Of a stretch of DNA of 64,000 nt, positions 59,730 through 64,000 are shown in pieces. The notes under the pieces are model-generated. The model ran no database searches. It saw only the letters and a list, made by a program, of their open reading frames with translations, and was not told the origin of the DNA. Each line of letters starts with the position of its first letter. Position 1 is the stretch's first letter. Made by a program: the position numbers and the translations under genes. This stretch comes from Nonomuraea guangzhouensis (GTDB lineage: Bacteria > Actinomycetota > Actinomycetes > Streptosporangiales > Streptosporangiaceae). The stretch lies in NCBI RefSeq assembly GCF_019396345.1, contig NZ_JAHKRM010000006.1:186001-250000 (forward strand), in the 5' to 3' direction.

Positions 59730-62522
59730 ATGTGGTTCGCCGTACTGGGTCCGGTACGTGTCCTGCGGGAGGAGCGCGAGGTCGCTCTGGACGGGTCGCA
59801 GCAGCGTGCCCTCCTGGCCTTGCTGCTGGCCTCCGGCGAGCAGCCGGTCGGCGTCGAGGACCTGGTCGATGGGCTGTGGGGGCAGGATCCGCCGCGTACC
59901 GCGCTCAACGTGCTGTATCGCACTGTGGGGATGCTCCGCCGGGCGCTGGAGCCGGACCTGCGAGCACGCGAGGCAGGCCGGTGGCTGGTACGGGCGGCGG
60001 GAGGCTACCGGCTCGTAGTCGACGCGACCAGTGCGGACCTCCTGCGATTTCGCGAGGACATGGTGCGGGCCCGGGTGTCCGCCGCCGAGGGACGACCGGC
60101 CGAAGCGGTGGAAGGTTACTCGCGGGCGCTGCGGTTGTGGCGAGGGGCCGCAGGCGCCGGGATCACGCCCGAAGTGCGGGCCCGGCCGGTGTTCGTCGCT
60201 CTGGACCGGGAATTCACGGCCGCCGTGGGCGAGGCCGCCGACTACGCGCTGGCCGCCGGCCTGTCCGCGCGATTGCTGCCGACGGTGCGGGCTGCTGCCG
60301 AGCGGGAGCCGCTGGACGAGCTGTCGCAGGCCAGGCTGGTTCGGTTGCTGGCCGCGACCGGCCACCAGGCCGAGGCTCTCGGTGTCTATCGGAAGGTCCG
60401 CGAGCGTCTGGCCGAGGATCTGGGCATCGACCCCGGGCCCGAACTGATGGCGGCCGGAGAAGGCGTACTGGGCCGACCCGCCGCTGGGAGTGCCCTCCGC
60501 GACCCGGGCAAAGCGTATGGGCCGCAGGAAGGTGTGAGCAGGCCCGCGCAGCTGCCCGCCGATTCGCCGGTTTTCGCCGGGCGGCACGCGGAGCTGGCGG
60601 CGCTGGAGGACCACGATGCCGCCGGGATCAGGGTCATCTGCGGCATGGGCGGCATCGGGAAGACCGCCCTGGCCGTGCACTGGGCACATCAGGTCGCCCA
60701 CCGCTGTACCGATGGGCAGTTGTATGTCAACCTGCGCGGCTTTCACCCCAGCGAGCGGGCGATGAGCGCCGGTGAGGCGCTGAGCGTCCTGCTGGCCGGC
60801 CTCGGTGTGGCCGCGGCGGAGATCCCGTCCGCCGTGGAAGCGCGGGCCGCCCTGTTCCGTGGCCGCGTGGCCGGACGGCGGATGCTCCTGCTGCTGGACA
60901 ATGCCCGGGACGAGGAGCAGGTACGCCCGCTGCTGTCCGCCGCCACCGGTTGCCTGGTCGTCGTGACCAGCCGCGACCGGCTCGGCGGGCTCACCGGCGC
61001 GGCCCGTTCGATGGCCTTGGGCCCGCTGCCGGAGCATGAGGCCGCCGACCTGTTGCGTGCCCGGCTGGGTGCGGAGCGGGTGAACGCGGAGTCTGACGCG
61101 GCCGCGCAGCTCCGGTCTCTGTGCGGCGGGCTACCGCTCGCGCTGGCGATCGTCACCGCCCACGCCCTGACCCATCCGTCCTTCACGCTGGCGGCCATCG
61201 CGGCGGAGCTGCGCCGCGAGCGCGGCAGCCTGGACGCCTTCACCGGCTTCGACGCGGCGGCCGCTCCCCGGGCGGTGTTCTCCTGGTCCTACCACGCGCT
61301 CACCCCGGCGGCGGCCCGGCTGTTCCGGCTGCTCGGCACCGCGCCCGGGCCGGACATAAGCGCGTCGGCCGCGGCCAGCCTGGCCGGCGAGAGCGCCTCC
61401 CGCGTACGCCCGCTGCTGGCGGAACTCACCACCACGCACCTGCTCACCGAGCACGTCGCGGGCCGCTACCTGTTCCACGATCTGGTACGCGCGTACGCCG
61501 CCGAGACTGCCACCGCGGAGGACACGGCCCACGATCTCACGGCCGCCCAGCACCGGCTGCTCGACCATTACCTCCGTACGGCCCACCGCTGCTCGGAGCT
61601 GATGAAGCCGGGCCAGAACGTGATCCCCCTGCCGGAGCCGCGTGACGGCGTCACTCCGGACCGGATCGTCGACACGCCGGCGGCGCTGGCCTGGTTCAGC
61701 GCCGAGGAGAGCGTCATTCTCGTCACGGTCGAGCACGCCGCCCGGCTGGGGCTCGACCACCATGTCGGGCATCTGGCCTGGTCGATGCATACCTACCTGA
61801 TCCTGCTGCGGCCCGCGGAGAGCGCGCTGGCCCTGGCGCGGATCGCGGTGCGAGCCACGGCCGGGCTGGGCGACACGTCCATGCGGGCCCACGCCAAGCA
61901 CGCTCTGGCATCGGCGTGTACACGTGCCGAACTGCCCGAAGAGGCGTACGAGAACTACTGGCACGCGCTGCGGCTGTTCACCGGACTGGGGGACGTGAAG
62001 GGCCAGGCCGTCGTACACCTTGAGCTGACCCGCCTGCACGACAGGCAAGGCCGCTACCCGGAAGCGCTGCACCACGCGCGGCGCTCTCTCCAACTGTCCC
62101 GGCGGGAAGGGGCGGGCACCTTCGAGGAGGCCGGCGCCCTGAACGCGGTGGGCTGGGTGCTCATCCGGCTGGGCGAACACCGCGCGGGCCTGGCATACAG
62201 CCGATGGTCACTGGCTCTGCACACCGAGATCGGCAACGTGATCGGCCAGAGCTTCAATCACTACACCATTGGCTGGGCGCATCACGCTCTGGGCGAGCAC
62301 CGTGCCGCCATCGACAACTACCGCAGGTCACTGGGCGATGCTCAGGGATGGCACGGTCGTGACCATGAGGCTCTGGTGCTGGACCGGCTCGGCGACGCCC
62401 TGCACGCCGTCGGCGAGCACGAGGCCGCCCGGTCGAGCTGGCGGGCGGCGCTGGAACGCCTCTACGACTCCCGGGTCGATGCCAGAGCGGCCATCCTCGC
62501 CAAACTCGGCGGCCACCGGTGA
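59730..62522 (+). CDS. Second AfsR/SARP-like regulator (BTAD, NB-ARC, TPR)
   Basis: A 930-residue regulator with the AfsR layout. The winged helix is at 1-95 (MWFAVLGPVRVLREEREVAL...LYRTVGMLRRALEP) and the BTAD region at about 98-245 (DLLRFREDMVRARV...EALGVYRKVRERLAEDLGIDPGPEL). NB-ARC follows from ~280, with P-loop ICGMGGIGKTALAVHWA, MLLLLDNARDEEQV and GGLPLALAIV. A TPR domain is at ~640-920. Its stop is six bases before the end of the convergent third regulator. Target genes cannot be inferred. Confidence 0.92.
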   Translation: MWFAVLGPVRVLREEREVALDGSQQRALLALLLASGEQPVGVEDLVDGLWGQDPPRTALNVLYRTVGMLRRALEPDLRAREAGRWLVRAAGGYRLVVDATSADLLRFREDMVRARVSAAEGRPAEAVEGYSRALRLWRGAAGAGITPEVRARPVFVALDREFTAAVGEAADYALAAGLSARLLPTVRAAAEREPLDELSQARLVRLLAATGHQAEALGVYRKVRERLAEDLGIDPGPELMAAGEGVLGRPAAGSALRDPGKAYGPQEGVSRPAQLPADSPVFAGRHAELAALEDHDAAGIRVICGMGGIGKTALAVHWAHQVAHRCTDGQLYVNLRGFHPSERAMSAGEALSVLLAGLGVAAAEIPSAVEARAALFRGRVAGRRMLLLLDNARDEEQVRPLLSAATGCLVVVTSRDRLGGLTGAARSMALGPLPEHEAADLLRARLGAERVNAESDAAAQLRSLCGGLPLALAIVTAHALTHPSFTLAAIAAELRRERGSLDAFTGFDAAAAPRAVFSWSYHALTPAAARLFRLLGTAPGPDISASAAASLAGESASRVRPLLAELTTTHLLTEHVAGRYLFHDLVRAYAAETATAEDTAHDLTAAQHRLLDHYLRTAHRCSELMKPGQNVIPLPEPRDGVTPDRIVDTPAALAWFSAEESVILVTVEHAARLGLDHHVGHLAWSMHTYLILLRPAESALALARIAVRATAGLGDTSMRAHAKHALASACTRAELPEEAYENYWHALRLFTGLGDVKGQAVVHLELTRLHDRQGRYPEALHHARRSLQLSRREGAGTFEEAGALNAVGWVLIRLGEHRAGLAYSRWSLALHTEIGNVIGQSFNHYTIGWAHHALGEHRAAIDNYRRSLGDAQGWHGRDHEALVLDRLGDALHAVGEHEAARSSWRAALERLYDSRVDARAAILAKLGGHR

Positions 62523-62527
62523 CCGCG

Positions 62528-64000
62528 TCAGACCATGGGCAACGCCGGCATGGTGGCGAGGCGCTCCGCGTAGAACCGCAGCAGCCTGCTCAATGCCGCG
62601 TCGCACTCTTCGACGCCCTCGTGCGCCCATGCCTGTCGTCTGGCGAACGCCTTGACCAGCCGGTGGTACTGATACGTCCCGCGGGGCCCGGCGAGCAGCA
62701 GATGCGCGTCGACCAGCGACTCCAGCAGCTGATGCGCAAGAAGGCGAGGCAGGTCGAGCAGCGCCGCGGCCGACTCCGGCGTCAGCTCGCCATAGTCGGG
62801 CAGCGCGGCGAGCCGGAAGGCCGTGGCCTGCTGCGCGCCGAGCCGGCTCTGCGCCAGCAGTAAGGGCGCCTCGATCAGCGCGCAGCCGTCGTTCGTGCCC
62901 GCGGGCCGGTGCAGGTCGTCCTCCAGTCGCAGGCGGACCTGCCGCACCGTCCGGTGCGGTCCGGCCTGCAGCAGGTCGGCGGCCACGCGTACGGCCAGTG
63001 GCTGGTGGGAGCAGAGGCCGACCAGCTCCACGGCGGCCTGCCGCTCCGCGAGGACCCGACGGTGGCCGGCCAATTGGCCGAGCATCTCCAGCGCGTCGGC
63101 CTGGGGCAGGGTGTCCAGCCTGACCCAGCGCACGCCGGACAGGTCGATCAGGTGCCGCCACGTGGTGACGATCGCGGCACAACCCGGCGCCGCCGGCAGC
63201 AGATGGCGTACCTGGTCTGCGTCACTCGCGTCGTCCAGCAGGATCAACACCCGTCGATCGGCCAGCACGGTCCGCCACAATGCCGCCCGCTCCGCAAGCC
63301 CGCCGGGCAAGCGCTGCTCCGGCACGCCGAAAGCACGCAGGAACGAGCCCAGCACCGCGGCGGGGGCCACCGGCCGACCGCCGGCCGCCCCGAGGTCCGC
63401 GTACACCTGACCGTCCGGGAACCGGTCCCGCATCGCGTGCGCGGCCCTGATGGCCAGCGCGGTCTTTCCCACACCGCCGAGCCCGGTGATCGCGACGACC
63501 GGCGTCCACCCGGCGGGGCGGAGCGCGTCCTGGATGCCGGCGAGCTCCACGTCCCTGCCCACGAAACCGGGCGGCAGGGCGGGCACCTGGGCGGGCGGCC
63601 GTTCGGTCGCGAGGGCCGGAGCCGGCTGCGGTGCCGGGGCGGCCAGCTCGGGGTCCGCGCGCAGGATGCGCACATACACATCACGCAGGCCGGCGCCGGG
63701 GTCGATGCCGAGCTCCGTGGCGAGCAGCTGCCGCACCTCGTCGTAGGCCGACAGCGCCTCAGCTTGCCGGCCCGATCGGTACAGGGCGATCATCCGCAGT
63801 TCGCGCAGCCGTTCGCGCATGGGCGCGGCGGCGACGGCCGCCGCCAGTTCCTCGCTGACCTCGGCGTGCAGGCCGAGGTCAAGGGCGAGGGCCAGCTGTT
63901 CCTCCAGCGCGGCCACTCTGTGGTTGACCAGGCGCGTACGTTCCTGCTCGATGTAGTCGCCGCGTGCTCCGCCCAAAGGGGTGCCCTGCCAAAGCCGCAG
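62528..64000 (-). CDS. Third AfsR/SARP-like regulator, 5' part outside window
   Basis: The last 490 residues of an AfsR/SARP-type regulator that begins beyond the right edge. The visible part holds the end of the BTAD (YRSGRQAEALSAYDEVRQLLATELGIDPGAGL), then NB-ARC (VAITGLGGVGKTALAIRAAHA, the Walker B-like VLILLDDASDADQV, HQPLAVRVAADLL) and a winged-helix/C-terminal segment ending AERLATMPALPMV. It has no TPR domain, unlike the two others, so its overall type is the shorter SARP with ATPase. It converges with the second regulator. Confidence 0.9.
   Translation of the reverse strand: MRLWQGTPLGGARGDYIEQERTRLVNHRVAALEEQLALALDLGLHAEVSEELAAAVAAAPMRERLRELRMIALYRSGRQAEALSAYDEVRQLLATELGIDPGAGLRDVYVRILRADPELAAPAPQPAPALATERPPAQVPALPPGFVGRDVELAGIQDALRPAGWTPVVAITGLGGVGKTALAIRAAHAMRDRFPDGQVYADLGAAGGRPVAPAAVLGSFLRAFGVPEQRLPGGLAERAALWRTVLADRRVLILLDDASDADQVRHLLPAAPGCAAIVTTWRHLIDLSGVRWVRLDTLPQADALEMLGQLAGHRRVLAERQAAVELVGLCSHQPLAVRVAADLLQAGPHRTVRQVRLRLEDDLHRPAGTNDGCALIEAPLLLAQSRLGAQQATAFRLAALPDYGELTPESAAALLDLPRLLAHQLLESLVDAHLLLAGPRGTYQYHRLVKAFARRQAWAHEGVEECDAALSRLLRFYAERLATMPALPMV

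Overview
The window is high-G+C DNA from a filamentous actinomycete. The evidence is frequent GTG and TTG starts, 4-base start/stop overlaps, several AfsR/SARP-type giant regulators, a mycothiol-isomerase-type (MDMPI-fold) protein, a DUF4097 protein, an SMI1/KNR4 protein and an ArnT-like glycosyltransferase. Gene content fits Streptosporangiales (Nonomuraea- or Streptosporangium-like), but the genus cannot be fixed by reading alone.

Region 1 (1-12913) is a compact respiratory complex I cluster in the order nuoA-B-C-H-I-J-K-L-M-N. It has no nuoD, E, F or G. It is interrupted between nuoH and nuoI by a two-module membrane protein, three 73-bp tandem repeats and an opposite-strand Ser/Thr kinase. 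The kinase/nuoI divergent promoter carries five DnaA-box-like nonamers. NuoI and NuoK have long low-complexity C-terminal tails, and the nuoL-nuoM junction is duplicated and bridged by a 25-codon reading frame.

Region 2 (13042-24015) holds housekeeping and accessory genes: htpX, a P450 with its ferredoxin, a Nudix hydrolase, WYL, GntR and MarR regulators, a lipase/esterase, a secreted glycerophosphodiesterase, an ankyrin protein, a YajQ-family protein and several gene relics.

Region 3 (24097-30158) is a roughly 6-kb integrated element at the 3' half of a tRNA-Tyr gene, flanked by a 43-nt direct repeat. Its integrase is dead (5' truncation, frameshift, catalytic Arg to Gln). Its cargo is an Imm21-like immunity protein, a frameshifted gene, a low-G+C membrane protein and a helical/membrane protein of unknown function.

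Region 4 (30367-41926) contains a three-gene overlapping MerR/YnfA operon, a secreted streptogrisin-type protease, and an HxlR regulator divergent from an MDMPI-fold protein. It also contains a small aromatic-amino-acid cluster: an ammonia-lyase with tyrosine-type selectivity residues, divergent from a flavin oxidoreductase and an adenylate-forming ligase, with a perfect 12-bp-arm palindrome between them.

Region 5 (42127-53051) has a TetR regulator with its operator, a GT2-GtrA/GT39 membrane glycosyltransferase pair, and two genes preceded by copies of the same 86-bp promoter-like element. It also has degenerate sequence, a lipoprotein, a VOC protein, a DUF899 protein, a WD40-like protein and an SGNH hydrolase.

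Region 6 (53154-64000) carries a class A flavin monooxygenase divergent from an AfsR-like regulator, with 11-bp-period direct repeats between them. Two more AfsR-like regulators follow, with an AIM24 protein and a truncated CoxG-like protein among them; the last regulator runs off the window.
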